Below are positions 1-7,395 of a stretch of 13,642 nt of DNA, in pieces. The stretch is from an uncultured Eubacterium sp. (GTDB lineage Bacteria > Bacillota > Clostridia > Lachnospirales > Lachnospiraceae). The notes below the pieces were generated by a model. The model was given only the letters and a program-made list of their open reading frames with translations. It was not told the origin of the DNA and ran no database searches. How positions within the stretch are numbered: position 1 is the stretch's first letter; each line of letters starts with the position of its first letter. The stretch spans positions 1-13,642 of the forward strand of contig CAJUHV010000088.1 of NCBI GenBank assembly GCA_910586445.1, in the 5' to 3' direction. A program made the translations under genes and the position numbers.

Positions 1-52
1 CCGCTAAGTGGGGAGTGCAGATCGCGGGAATGATTTTTCAAACACGCTCTAG
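1..52. mobile_element. Right end of a MITE-like element, cut by the window edge
   Basis: These bases match 511-562, the right end of the complete element at 397-562, with only a few mismatches. They share the 17-base terminal motif atttttcaaacacgctc. The copy ends in CTAG (49-52), the same tetramer that starts the complete copy, which suggests a CTAG target. No transposase gene is visible, so it is a non-autonomous element or the end of a larger one lying outside the window. Confidence 0.7.
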
Positions 53-66
53 AATAATGGAAACAA

Positions 67-113
67 ATAAAAGAGGCAGTCTCAGAAATCATGATTGAGA
101 CCGCCTCTTTTAT
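67..113. terminator. Terminator-like hairpin, first of three related hairpins
   Basis: A near-perfect inverted repeat has arms at 69-84 and 96-111 (16 pairs with one mismatch, plus A/T pairs outside), an 11-base loop, and T-rich ends on both strands. It could act as a bidirectional Rho-independent terminator. The core GGCAGTCTCA is shared with the hairpin at 227-266, so it is also part of a dispersed repeat. Which gene it would terminate is unknown because the upstream gene lies outside the window. Confidence 0.6.
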
Positions 114-226
114 GGCATATTTTTAATGAAATGAGTTTCATTCTAAATATAATATCGTCAAAAAGCTGCGGAAGTTAATAATCCTTTTTTTGGTAATTAC
201 CGCATATTTTGATGGTATTATATAAC

Positions 227-269
227 AAAGGCAGTCTCAAAAAGTGTACTTTTTGAGACTGCCTTTTTT
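227..269 (+). terminator. Strong Rho-independent-like terminator hairpin
   Basis: Perfect inverted repeat with arms 227-245 and 248-266, followed by a T run through 269. The lower stem is AAAGGCAGTCTC paired with GAGACTGCCTTT, and the upper stem is A/T. It has the form of an intrinsic terminator in both directions. It is homologous to the hairpin at 67-113 and to the degenerate hairpin at 371-398. Confidence 0.65.
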
Positions 270-370
270 CTTTCAATTTTCTTTGAATCGAGCTTTATTC
301 TAATATAATATCGTCAAAAAGTCAAGGAAGTTAACCCCTTTTTTTGGGTAATTTTGCTCAAATGACGTTT

Positions 371-398
371 AGTCTCAAAAAGTACACTTTTTGGAACT
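371..398. repeat. Degenerate third hairpin abutting the MITE-like element
   Basis: The arms AGTCTCAAAAAGT (371-383) and ACTTTTTGGAACT (386-398) pair imperfectly. The GCC plus T-tract that closes the homologous hairpin at 227-266 is missing. The MITE-like element begins at 397 exactly where that sequence should follow, which suggests its insertion or a later deletion removed the terminator tail. Confidence 0.5.
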
Positions 399-562
399 AG
401 AGCGTGTTTGAAAAATGCTTTCTGTGAGATGTGCTTCACACTTGGTGGAGAATTTATCCCAAACTTATGAGGCATAGTGGGCTGTGTTGATTAAATTTGG
501 GATGAATTCTCCGCAAAGTGGGGTGTGCAGATCGCAGGAATGATTTTTCAAACACGCTCCAG
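397..562. mobile_element. MITE-like element with ~70-bp terminal inverted repeats
   Basis: The 166-bp element has arms 397-466 and 493-562 that are inverted repeats of each other without gaps. The outer match is nearly perfect (gagcgtgtttgaaaaat against atttttcaaacacgctc); the inner part has about 15 mismatches. The loop is about 26 bases. The left end is CTAG and the right end CCAG, consistent with a CTAG target. A second copy of the right end is at 1-52. The length is too short for a transposase, so it fits a non-autonomous element mobilised in trans. If transcribed it would fold into one long hairpin. Confidence 0.75.
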
Positions 563-610
563 CAGGCAGCTGCATCTGAAATTATGTCAGCTGCTGCGCT
601 GCCAGTAAAA

Positions 611-615
611 AGGAG
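611..615 (+). promoter_or_regulatory. Ribosome binding site for the TnpB-like gene
   Basis: AGGAG lies 12 bases before the ATG at 628, slightly long but the only candidate. Upstream of that ATG the frame is open back to a stop at 577-579 with no alternative start codon. The leader at 566-603 also contains a GGCAGC/GCTGCC inverted repeat just before the site. Confidence 0.5.
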
Positions 616-627
616 ACAGGGGCTTGT

Positions 628-1989
628 ATGCCGCAGGATAAAATCTGTAAGACTGTAAGACAGCTGAATAAAGAACCAGTACCTGATCAGGATATGAAAC
701 GGCTGATAGAAATTGCAGAGGATTACCGCTGCGTCAAAAATTATGTATATCAGCGCTATGGCGGTATCCGCAGCCTGTCCAAGATTTATCCGGGGTACAC
801 GGTTCAAAATGAGATGACAGACAGCGGTCTGCGCATCCGGCTTTGCATGCCGGCAGTTTATTTTTATCTGGCGGTTTTTGACGCGCTGGGTGATATCAAG
901 AGCCAATGGACACGTACGAAGTCGGAGGTGTCAAAAAGACTGGGCAGCAATGAGGGATTTACAGATGAAGACAGGCATTATCTGCGGTTTCTGCTGAAGG
1001 TGGGCAATGCGTTCAGACAGGTGCTCAACGGTGAGCAGGTAAACCTGCCGGGCAAAATACAGGCACAGTATATGTCTTTGGCGGCACGTGTGGATACACA
1101 TAGGCTGGATCGTTATCTGTGCCGGCAGGTCCGCAAATGCCATACCACACTGCATACAGACAGTGTACTGGGGTTTTCAATTTCGGAGCGGGCATACAGG
1201 TACGGCGACCACGGTATCTATATTTCAGTGAAAGAGAAGCGCAGACGCATTTATATTCCGCTGACGGATAATAACCAGTACAAGCGGCAGCTGCATATAA
1301 AGCTGTATCCGCTGGAAAGCGGCATTGAGATCCACGTCCCGGTAGATGTTGGTATCCGCAGCCATGAAGATTATACCGGGCAGGTCGGCGCTGCTTTTGG
1401 GATGCATACGATGCTGACGACAGACCAGGGACGCTGCTACGGAGAGGATTTGGGCAGGTATCAGCTGGAATATGCAGACTGGCTGCGCATGCAGTCAGCC
1501 AGTTATCAGAGGAATCGTGCAAATAATCCTGGCAGGAAGAAATATTATGCAAAAAAGCGCCGTTATGAAGAACAGCTGCACAGTTATATCAATCATGAGC
1601 TGAACCGTTTTTTCCAGACCGAAAAGCCGGGTGTTGTCTATATTCCAAAGCTGCCGAAGCCGCTGGGCGGAGGCGTGAACAGAAAAATTAACTATGCAGT
1701 GTCTGTATGGCAGCGGGGCTATATCCGCAGGCGGCTGGCACAAAAGTGCAAAGAAGAGTCTGTGGAGCTGTCGGAGGTATTCGGAAAGGGGATCAGCAGC
1801 ATGTGCAGCGTATGCGGGGCAGAAGGGATAAAAAAGGACGGCGAGTTCAGCTGCCCGGCGTGTGGATACAGGGAGGCTGAAAAGATAAATACAGCCTGTA
1901 ATGTTAAAAAGCGCGGGCAGGGAGACGGGGCGCAGTGCCGTTCGGCAGGATTACAAGCGGATTATCCGCATACATTTCATGTGCTCTGA
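628..1989 (+). CDS. TnpB/Cas12f-like protein with lost RuvC catalytic residues (candidate nuclease-dead, TldR-like)
   Basis: This 453-residue protein has the C-terminal architecture of IS200/IS605-family TnpB: a RuvC-like core (about 235-430) with an inserted zinc ribbon, C393-x2-C396 and C409-x2-C412, intact. The block GQVGAAFGMHTMLTTDQG (251-268) aligns with the usual RuvC-I block containing G-[IV]-D-x-G, but Ala256 sits where Asp should be. In RuvC-II, VVYIPKL (336-342) aligns with the usual V-I-V-x-E-D-L, giving Pro340 for Glu. In RuvC-III, YREAEKINTACN (414-425) aligns with the usual D-R-D-x-N-A-A-x-N, giving Lys419 for Asp. The conserved surroundings make these substitutions credible. 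TnpB is known as an RNA-guided nuclease; loss of all three acids suggests binding without cutting (inference). No TnpA is present. The reading frame is intact and has a ribosome binding site, so it is not an obvious pseudogene. It lies directly upstream of a glycosylation cluster on the same strand. Confidence 0.85.
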   Translation: MPQDKICKTVRQLNKEPVPDQDMKRLIEIAEDYRCVKNYVYQRYGGIRSLSKIYPGYTVQNEMTDSGLRIRLCMPAVYFYLAVFDALGDIKSQWTRTKSEVSKRLGSNEGFTDEDRHYLRFLLKVGNAFRQVLNGEQVNLPGKIQAQYMSLAARVDTHRLDRYLCRQVRKCHTTLHTDSVLGFSISERAYRYGDHGIYISVKEKRRRIYIPLTDNNQYKRQLHIKLYPLESGIEIHVPVDVGIRSHEDYTGQVGAAFGMHTMLTTDQGRCYGEDLGRYQLEYADWLRMQSASYQRNRANNPGRKKYYAKKRRYEEQLHSYINHELNRFFQTEKPGVVYIPKLPKPLGGGVNRKINYAVSVWQRGYIRRRLAQKCKEESVELSEVFGKGISSMCSVCGAEGIKKDGEFSCPACGYREAEKINTACNVKKRGQGDGAQCRSAGLQADYPHTFHVL

Positions 1990-2345
1990 CCACAGGGCTG
2001 CACGATCAGATGAAGATAAATACAGTTGGTTTTACAGAAGCAGAAGGACCGCAGATGGCGTAATGCGCGCGGTTCCTTCAGGCTGAATGATAGTCATAAG
2101 GACCGCAGGCCGGATAAATCCCGGCAGGTGCTTTCTGCCGGTGTTTTACCGGAAGGACTGGCCGGCAGGTCCATGATATAAAAATAGCAGGCGGCATGCG
2201 AAGGCAGCAGTGGCTGCGTATTGGGCATGCCAGGACCCTGTGAACATGCAGGTGCATGACGTAGCAGGGAGCGAAGCAGCAATAGCTGCACCATCTGCCG
2301 GATGGTGGATGACCAATGTGCCTTATTTTATTAAATACAGAAGCA
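1990..2345 (+). ncRNA. Hairpin-rich intergenic region, candidate guide RNA of the TnpB-like protein
   Basis: No convincing gene lies in this stretch. It holds several stems: 2044-2052 with 2069-2078 (one bulge), 2121-2127 with 2135-2141 (perfect 7 pairs), 2138-2142 with 2148-2152 (exclusive of the previous stem), 2204-2208 with 2213-2217, 2245-2249 with 2254-2258, and 2289-2294 with 2302-2307. The 11-mer aaggaccgcag occurs at 2044-2054 and again at 2098-2108; both copies can pair with the same arm at 2069-2078. TnpB guide (omega) RNAs are known to overlap the tnpB 3' end and extend downstream, so the position fits. The exact ends and any guide segment cannot be set by eye, and a long structured 5' leader of the next gene is an alternative. 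Confidence 0.35.
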
Positions 2346-2363
2346 GTAGGAAGGAGTATGCAG

Positions 2364-3095
2364 ATGAAGGCAGTTTTATTGGCGGCCGGACGCGGGACAA
2401 GGATAGCCAGAAATGTAGAGATGGTGCCGAAATCCACGCTGCCGGTTAACGGCGTGCCGCTGATCAGAAATTCCGTAGGACTTCTGCAGGCAGAAGGGTT
2501 GAAATGTGTAGTCTGTACAGGATATTGCGAAAATAAGATTAAAGAAGCTCTAGGCGGGATTGAACATATTACATACTGTTATAACCCGTTTTATGATATT
2601 ACAAACAGCATTGCAAGCCTCTGGTTTGCAAGGAATGAACTGAATGACGATCTGTTGGTTCTGAATGCGGATGTTTTTTTCTCACGTGAAATTTTGGAGC
2701 TGGTTATTCATGACAGCCGCAGTCCGGTGATGGCGATTGACCAGAGCCGGACGAAGGAGGGAGACTATTTCTTTTATACGGCCCTGGATGGGCGTATTGA
2801 AAAATACGGAAAAGGGCTTCCGCTGGAGCAGCGTACCTGTGAATATGTTGGGATGGCCAAGATTGAAAAAAACTTCCTGCCGCATTTCATAAGCCGCATG
2901 GATGAGATGATCCAAAGCCAGAAGCATGACGCATGGTGGGAAAACATTCTGTATTCCTATACGGACAACCGCGAGAAGGATGTGTACACGGTAGACGTGG
3001 ACGGCAGGTTCTGGGCGGAAATCGATTACTTTGATGATTATGAGAGGATAATAGACTATGTGTCAAAAAGCGGGGAAAGTGTGACGGCGCTTTAG
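2364..3095 (+). CDS. LicC-like sugar/choline-phosphate nucleotidyltransferase
   Basis: This 243-residue protein is a single-domain nucleotidyltransferase of the GlmU/RmlA fold. The N-terminal signature LAAGRGTRI (6-14), followed by P22-K23, is the nucleotide-binding loop. Asp103 in LNADVFF is the expected metal-binding Asp, and the E-I-D at 219-221 near the C-terminus resembles the second metal site. Length and pattern, especially the tract NSIASLWFARNEL (81-93) and the W-W-E at 191-193, are closest to LicC-type phosphocholine cytidylyltransferases, so it probably makes a CDP-activated headgroup; a sugar-1-phosphate substrate is also possible. The start at 2364 is chosen because AGGAAGGAG (2348-2356) lies 7 bases before it; the ATG at 2358 is too close. 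The next gene follows after 21 bases. Confidence 0.8.
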   Translation: MKAVLLAAGRGTRIARNVEMVPKSTLPVNGVPLIRNSVGLLQAEGLKCVVCTGYCENKIKEALGGIEHITYCYNPFYDITNSIASLWFARNELNDDLLVLNADVFFSREILELVIHDSRSPVMAIDQSRTKEGDYFFYTALDGRIEKYGKGLPLEQRTCEYVGMAKIEKNFLPHFISRMDEMIQSQKHDAWWENILYSYTDNREKDVYTVDVDGRFWAEIDYFDDYERIIDYVSKSGESVTAL

Positions 3096-3116
3096 CACAT
3101 AAAAATAATAAAAATT

Positions 3117-4223
3117 ATGAAACTGAGAAATTGTACAGTAAATGAATTTGCACGGCGGACAGCGGATAAAAAGGTCATCTGCTTTGGTGCATATGTAATG
3201 CCGCTCAGCCTGTGCAATGAATTTGAAGAACATCATTTTGAAGACAGGATTGTTTATCTGGCTGACAATGATAAGAAGAAGCAGGGCAGGGATTTCGGCC
3301 TGCCAAATAGAAGGACGGCTAAGGTCCTATCAGCGGAGCAGCTGGCAGAAGCAGCTGATGAACATACAGTACTTATAATAACGAGTGATTATTTTGCTGC
3401 AATTATTGAGCAGCTGGACCAGTATCATGAACTGGACGATATAGACTGCTATATCTATCCGTTTATGAAGTATGACATGGAATATGCCCGGCATGTGCCC
3501 GTGCGCCACAGTGAACAGCCGCTGATTCCCAAGACGATACACTATTTTTGGTTTGGCAGGAATCCAAAGACGGAGCTGATGGAAAAATGTATCGACAGCT
3601 GGAAAAAGTACTGTACGGATTATGAGATTATCGAATGGAACGAAGACAATTATGATGTCACAAAGCATCCATTTATGAAGGAGGCATATGATGCCGGAAA
3701 GTATAGCTTTGTGTCAGATTTTGCCAGATTAGATATTATTAATACATACGGAGGCATTTATTTTGATACGGATGTTGAGGTCATAAAAAATATAGATGAC
3801 ATGCTTTACAATGAAGCATTTTATGGGCTTGGCTGTTATGGGCGGATTGCCACGGGATTGGGATTCGGCAGCGTAAAAGGCCAGGAAGTAGTCAGAAGTC
3901 TGGTAGAGGCTTATGACCACTTTTCTTTTCGAAATGATCATGGTGATCTGAATCCGGATACAAATACAATACGTGAAGAACCAATATTTAAGCAGCTTGG
4001 GTTAAAGCAGAAAAATAAATTTCAGACAATCAGGGGTGCCAGCGTATTTCCTTCGGAATTTATGTCGCCATGCATACCTGGTTTTCATACATACAGGATT
4101 TCCAATCATACGATATCTATACATCATAATAGATTTTCATGGGCAGATGAAAAACAGATGGAAGAATTCCGCAGGTCAGGTGAAGAATATGATCGTATCA
4201 GGTATCGGTTTGAGCATGATTAA
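3117..4223 (+). CDS. GT32-type glycosyltransferase with N-terminal Rossmann-like domain
   Basis: This 368-residue protein has two parts. Residues ~1-130 contain an alternating beta/alpha stretch (KKVICFGAY, then VYLADNDKKKQG) like the small nucleotide-binding domain often found attached to capsule enzymes. Residues ~138-368 form a glycosyltransferase family 32 (OCH1-like) domain: IPKTIHYFWFG opens it, and the metal- and nucleotide-sugar-binding DXD is D217-T218-D219 within GGIYFDTDVEV. The C-terminal SIHHNRFSW is also usual for the family. Donor and acceptor sugars cannot be told from the sequence. No clear ribosome binding site precedes the ATG, and the upstream gene ends 21 bases earlier, so translation may be coupled. 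Confidence 0.85.
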   Translation: MKLRNCTVNEFARRTADKKVICFGAYVMPLSLCNEFEEHHFEDRIVYLADNDKKKQGRDFGLPNRRTAKVLSAEQLAEAADEHTVLIITSDYFAAIIEQLDQYHELDDIDCYIYPFMKYDMEYARHVPVRHSEQPLIPKTIHYFWFGRNPKTELMEKCIDSWKKYCTDYEIIEWNEDNYDVTKHPFMKEAYDAGKYSFVSDFARLDIINTYGGIYFDTDVEVIKNIDDMLYNEAFYGLGCYGRIATGLGFGSVKGQEVVRSLVEAYDHFSFRNDHGDLNPDTNTIREEPIFKQLGLKQKNKFQTIRGASVFPSEFMSPCIPGFHTYRISNHTISIHHNRFSWADEKQMEEFRRSGEEYDRIRYRFEHD

Positions 4224-4262
4224 GTGTATATAGTTGTTTTACCTGCATGGAGAGGAGAAGCA

Positions 4263-5819
4263 GTGAGAAGGATAAAGCAGAAGAAGCTGATGGAGCTGAT
4301 TGATGTAGTTCGCCGAGGTCTGGACGATGTGATATGTCATGGAGGGATGCTTGAAACAATGCAGACCGTGATCCATGAATACCTGAATGCTTTTGAAATA
4401 ATCGAAAAGTCAGTCATGACAGATTTTTCTGAAAAAAAGCAGAAGGAATATCAGAATATATCTAGAGGGATCAGAAACGGTTTCAATAAAATAACCAGCC
4501 TGATTTCGCATGATAAGTTAGATGAAGATTCTGATATAAATGTGCATAATCTAGAGATCGACAAAGCTCTGGCTGAGATCAGGTCAGATCTGGGCAAAAT
4601 GCAGCACAAGCTAGCAGGAGAAGAGGAAATACAGTACCTCCTGCTCTTCCTTCCGTATAAAGCGAGCATGTGGGACTCTATGGAGTCTGTCTGGCTTGCG
4701 GCATGCAGGGACCCGCGGTGTACAGTTTTTGTAGCTCCGATACCGTATTTTGACCGGAAACCGGACGGGACATTTGGCGATATGCATTATGAGGGAGGCC
4801 GGATGCCTGATTATGTAGATATCGTGGACTGCATGCAGCTGGATCTGGAGCAGTTGATGCCGGAGGTGATCTATTTTCATAATCCTTATGATGAGCACAA
4901 TTATGTCACCTCAGTCCATCCGGCGTTTTATTCGAGGGAACTGAAAAAGTATACAGATCTGCTGGTCTATCTGTTTTACTTTGTGCCAGGAGCATATGAA
5001 TCGGCGGAAAGTGCAGCAGTGTCTTTCCAGACGACCGGGATGTGGAATGCGGACCTTATCATTGCACAGTCTGAAGTACATAAAGCGCTGATGGAGGCTA
5101 ATGGAAATGCAGCTGAAAAAATAGCAGTATTAGGCAGTCCTAAGCTTGATTATGTGCTGAATCATCTGGGAGAGTGCCAGGTTTTAGGGAATTGGAAAAA
5201 TAAGCTGAAAGACAGAAAGGTATTTCTGGTATGCAGCAGCGTAGGTACATTTTTGGGAGATAAAAATACGATAGAGCAGTATGACGCGCTGCTTGGATGG
5301 CTGATTTACATATGCCATGCCGCAGTTATCTACAGGCCGCATCCTTTGCTGGAATCTACGATTAAAACGATGCGGCCCTGGCAGTATGACAGGTATATGG
5401 AATTCGTTGAGAAATATCTACAGTGTGAATATTTTATATTGGATCATATGGAAGATCCCATGCCGTCTATCTGTGCTTCAAGCTGCATGATCAGCGATTA
5501 CAGCTCCCTGTGCTTTACCTATGCGGTGACAGGAAAGCCTGTCGCAGTCAGCAGCCACAACGGCGTGCCGCCGACAGATGAGTGTTATTATGCATTTGAT
5601 TACCGCGGAGTTGATTTTATAGCCCTGACAGGATGGACGGCGGACGGTGAGGCTCCAGAATCATTGAAGGGCTTTGTGCAGGGTGTGATGGATGGTGAAG
5701 ATTCTGGAAAAGGACGCCGCATGGAGCTTTTAATGAAATCCGTAGTGAATCTGGATGGGACGAGCGGGGAAAAGATACATAAATATGCTTTGGGACGTCT
5801 GGAAGGGAGTTTATCATGA
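4263..5819 (+). CDS. CDP-glycerol glycerophosphotransferase-like protein (TagB/TagF family)
   Basis: This 518-residue protein begins with a charged helical segment (~1-120, likely coiled-coil). A GT-B fold domain of the CDP-glycerol:glycerophosphate glycerophosphotransferase family follows. YRPHP places the family His at ~360, and SDYSS at 411-415 followed by TYAVTGKPV matches the second half of the active site. Family members transfer glycerol-phosphate or ribitol-phosphate from a CDP donor to teichoic acids or other surface glycans; here the acceptor is probably the local glycan (inference). A GTG start at 4263 is preferred because AGGAG (4253-4257) is 5 bases upstream; the frame is open back to 4224, but no ribosome site supports starting there. 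The stop overlaps the next start by 4 bases. Confidence 0.8.
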   Translation: MRRIKQKKLMELIDVVRRGLDDVICHGGMLETMQTVIHEYLNAFEIIEKSVMTDFSEKKQKEYQNISRGIRNGFNKITSLISHDKLDEDSDINVHNLEIDKALAEIRSDLGKMQHKLAGEEEIQYLLLFLPYKASMWDSMESVWLAACRDPRCTVFVAPIPYFDRKPDGTFGDMHYEGGRMPDYVDIVDCMQLDLEQLMPEVIYFHNPYDEHNYVTSVHPAFYSRELKKYTDLLVYLFYFVPGAYESAESAAVSFQTTGMWNADLIIAQSEVHKALMEANGNAAEKIAVLGSPKLDYVLNHLGECQVLGNWKNKLKDRKVFLVCSSVGTFLGDKNTIEQYDALLGWLIYICHAAVIYRPHPLLESTIKTMRPWQYDRYMEFVEKYLQCEYFILDHMEDPMPSICASSCMISDYSSLCFTYAVTGKPVAVSSHNGVPPTDECYYAFDYRGVDFIALTGWTADGEAPESLKGFVQGVMDGEDSGKGRRMELLMKSVVNLDGTSGEKIHKYALGRLEGSLS

Positions 5820-7333
5820 ATATTTTATACAGGGCATGTGCTTCGAAAAAAAATTATCAGCTTAATATTTTGGAAATGCTTCGAAAGAAAGAGATCTTTG
5901 AAAAATGTACGGTAATTTCCCAGACACTTGATCATGGAGACCGCTATCCAGAAAAATATTATCATGAGATACAAGCAGGGCATGGGTATCATGCCAGTTA
6001 TAATGCAGTCTGTGATTATGATGCACTTCCAGCTGTGCCTAGAGATATCTGGCAGAAAATGCTGCCATATAAATCTACTGTTATGGATATGACATGCCGC
6101 ATATATAATATGCACCTTATGACATACGATGAGATGGAAATGATCTATATCAAGCATGTGAGGTTTTGGAACTGGGTGCTTACGGCAGACAATGTAGGGT
6201 TTTGTTTTTTTACTGCAGTTCCTCATACAGGATGGGAATATACGATTTATGCACTGGCAAAAGTAAGTAATATTCCGACATTGCTGATTAATGAAATCTG
6301 GATTGAGGAAATGTGCGCTGTTGCTACGGATCTGTCGAATTTTGGCAGCAGTGCGGCAGTCTGTTTTCAAAAACACGAGCATATTGGCTTGGATCAGAAT
6401 TCGTATATATTTTATAAAAAAATTATGCAGAAACATCTTGTAACAACAAGAAAAGATAAAAAGAAAGTTATTATAAATATGAACCAATGGCAGAAGAAAC
6501 TTTTCTATAAGCCGGTTCTGAATACAGTCTTAAAACGTGCAAAGATGAAGAAGCGGTTGAAAAAGGGAAACGACCCATATATTACAGTCAGAACTATTTG
6601 GAATTGTAACAATGATATAAAGTATGCATGCAGGCACAAAGTTTTAAGAGCAGAGATGAAGGGTCAAAAATATTATAACCGTAAGCTTACGAATGTAGTA
6701 AACTTAAACGAAAAATATATATTATTTTCTCTGCAGCTTACACCAGAAGCTACTACATTGCCTCAGGCAGGAGTTTTTAGCAATCAGCTTCTTACAGTTC
6801 AGCTTCTGGCTGAGGCAGCAAAAGAAAAAGGTATTAAGGTATATGTAAAAGAGCATTGGATACAGAATGGCAGGACGGCAGAGTTTTACAATGAATTGTC
6901 AATGATACCAAATGTATATTTTATACGGTCTGATATAGACAACGATCTTCTGATGAAACATGCTTATATGGTATCATCTCAGACAGGTACATGTATCGTA
7001 GAAGCGTTTACGAAGTGTATTCCCTGCTTGATTTTCTCATATAATTCATCGGCAGAGGCACCAGGAGTTTATTATGTCGGCTCAAAAAATGAGATTCTGC
7101 ATGCGATAGATCAGGTAAAGGTGAAACGCAGGCCGACAGTAAAGGCAGCTCGGAAATATTTTGAGGCAATCTGTAAAACCTCGGTTAGAAGCAGCCTGGA
7201 CTGGAATGAGAATCGAAAATACACAGTTCAAGAATGTACGGAAGATATTGTAGGTCTTATTACTGATTATATAAATAAAGGAATGCCGCAACAATATTAT
7301 TATGAAAACAATAACCTGGATATCAGATATTAA
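5816..7333 (+). CDS. Capsule-type glycosyltransferase, putative
   Basis: This 505-residue protein has no signal peptide or membrane segment. Its C-terminal half (about 300-400) carries the pattern FSLQLTPEATTLPQ, then KVYVKEHW, then SSQTGTCIVEAFTKCIPCL, as in GT-B type capsular polysaccharide biosynthesis proteins that bind a nucleotide sugar in the last domain. The N-terminal half is not recognisable by eye. Start: ATG 5816 overlaps the previous stop (ATGA) and has GGAAGGGAG (5801-5809) upstream, so the pair is probably translationally coupled. Base composition is clearly more A+T-rich than the genes at both ends of the cluster. Donor and acceptor are unknown; the general glycosyltransferase call is moderately secure. 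Confidence 0.6.
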   Translation: MNILYRACASKKNYQLNILEMLRKKEIFEKCTVISQTLDHGDRYPEKYYHEIQAGHGYHASYNAVCDYDALPAVPRDIWQKMLPYKSTVMDMTCRIYNMHLMTYDEMEMIYIKHVRFWNWVLTADNVGFCFFTAVPHTGWEYTIYALAKVSNIPTLLINEIWIEEMCAVATDLSNFGSSAAVCFQKHEHIGLDQNSYIFYKKIMQKHLVTTRKDKKKVIINMNQWQKKLFYKPVLNTVLKRAKMKKRLKKGNDPYITVRTIWNCNNDIKYACRHKVLRAEMKGQKYYNRKLTNVVNLNEKYILFSLQLTPEATTLPQAGVFSNQLLTVQLLAEAAKEKGIKVYVKEHWIQNGRTAEFYNELSMIPNVYFIRSDIDNDLLMKHAYMVSSQTGTCIVEAFTKCIPCLIFSYNSSAEAPGVYYVGSKNEILHAIDQVKVKRRPTVKAARKYFEAICKTSVRSSLDWNENRKYTVQECTEDIVGLITDYINKGMPQQYYYENNNLDIRY

Positions 7334-7395
7334 TCTGACAAAGCGCTGATATAAATAGTATGTTACCAATGAATCTTGTAAAAAGGAGTGAGAAG

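Larger units (their letters stand above)
141..398. repeat. Tandem ~156-bp repeat carrying hairpins
   Basis: Two units align. The stretch from 141 (ttctaaatataatatcgtc followed by aaaag, ggaagttaa, a run of T and ggtaatt) recurs from 298 with small indels. The offset is about 156 bases. Each unit ends in a hairpin with the core AGTCTCAAAAAGT (227-266 and 371-398), and the hairpin at 67-113 occupies the same place before the first unit. The second unit has a ~15-base deletion before its hairpin. There is no coding potential. It is probably decayed small mobile elements or a duplicated intergenic terminator module. Confidence 0.6.

Noticed and set aside
236..256. RuvC-I motif supplied by VPVDVGI in the TnpB-like protein (residues 237-243), which has an Asp
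   Set aside because: The later block ending in LTTDQG with the conserved glycines (residues 254-268) fits the RuvC-I strand better, and VPVDV fits the preceding beta strand. Even if Asp240 served, the other two acids would still be missing. Coordinates given are residue numbers.
67..398. CRISPR array
   Set aside because: The repeats are ~156 bp apart with homologous, not unique, spacers, and no cas genes are present.
454..906. 150-residue open frame on the - strand
   Set aside because: It overlaps the MITE-like element and the start of the TnpB-like gene, has no recognisable motif and no good ribosome site; it is a shadow of the + strand gene.
2210..2449. Small + strand frame of 79 codons between the TnpB-like gene and the nucleotidyltransferase
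   Set aside because: It overlaps the nucleotidyltransferase start in another frame, lacks a ribosome site and shows no family features; the hairpins explain the region better.
5825..6487. 220-residue open frame on the - strand
   Set aside because: It is wholly inside the capsule-type glycosyltransferase. Its Ile/Phe/Cys-rich composition is what the reverse complement of an A+T-rich gene gives.
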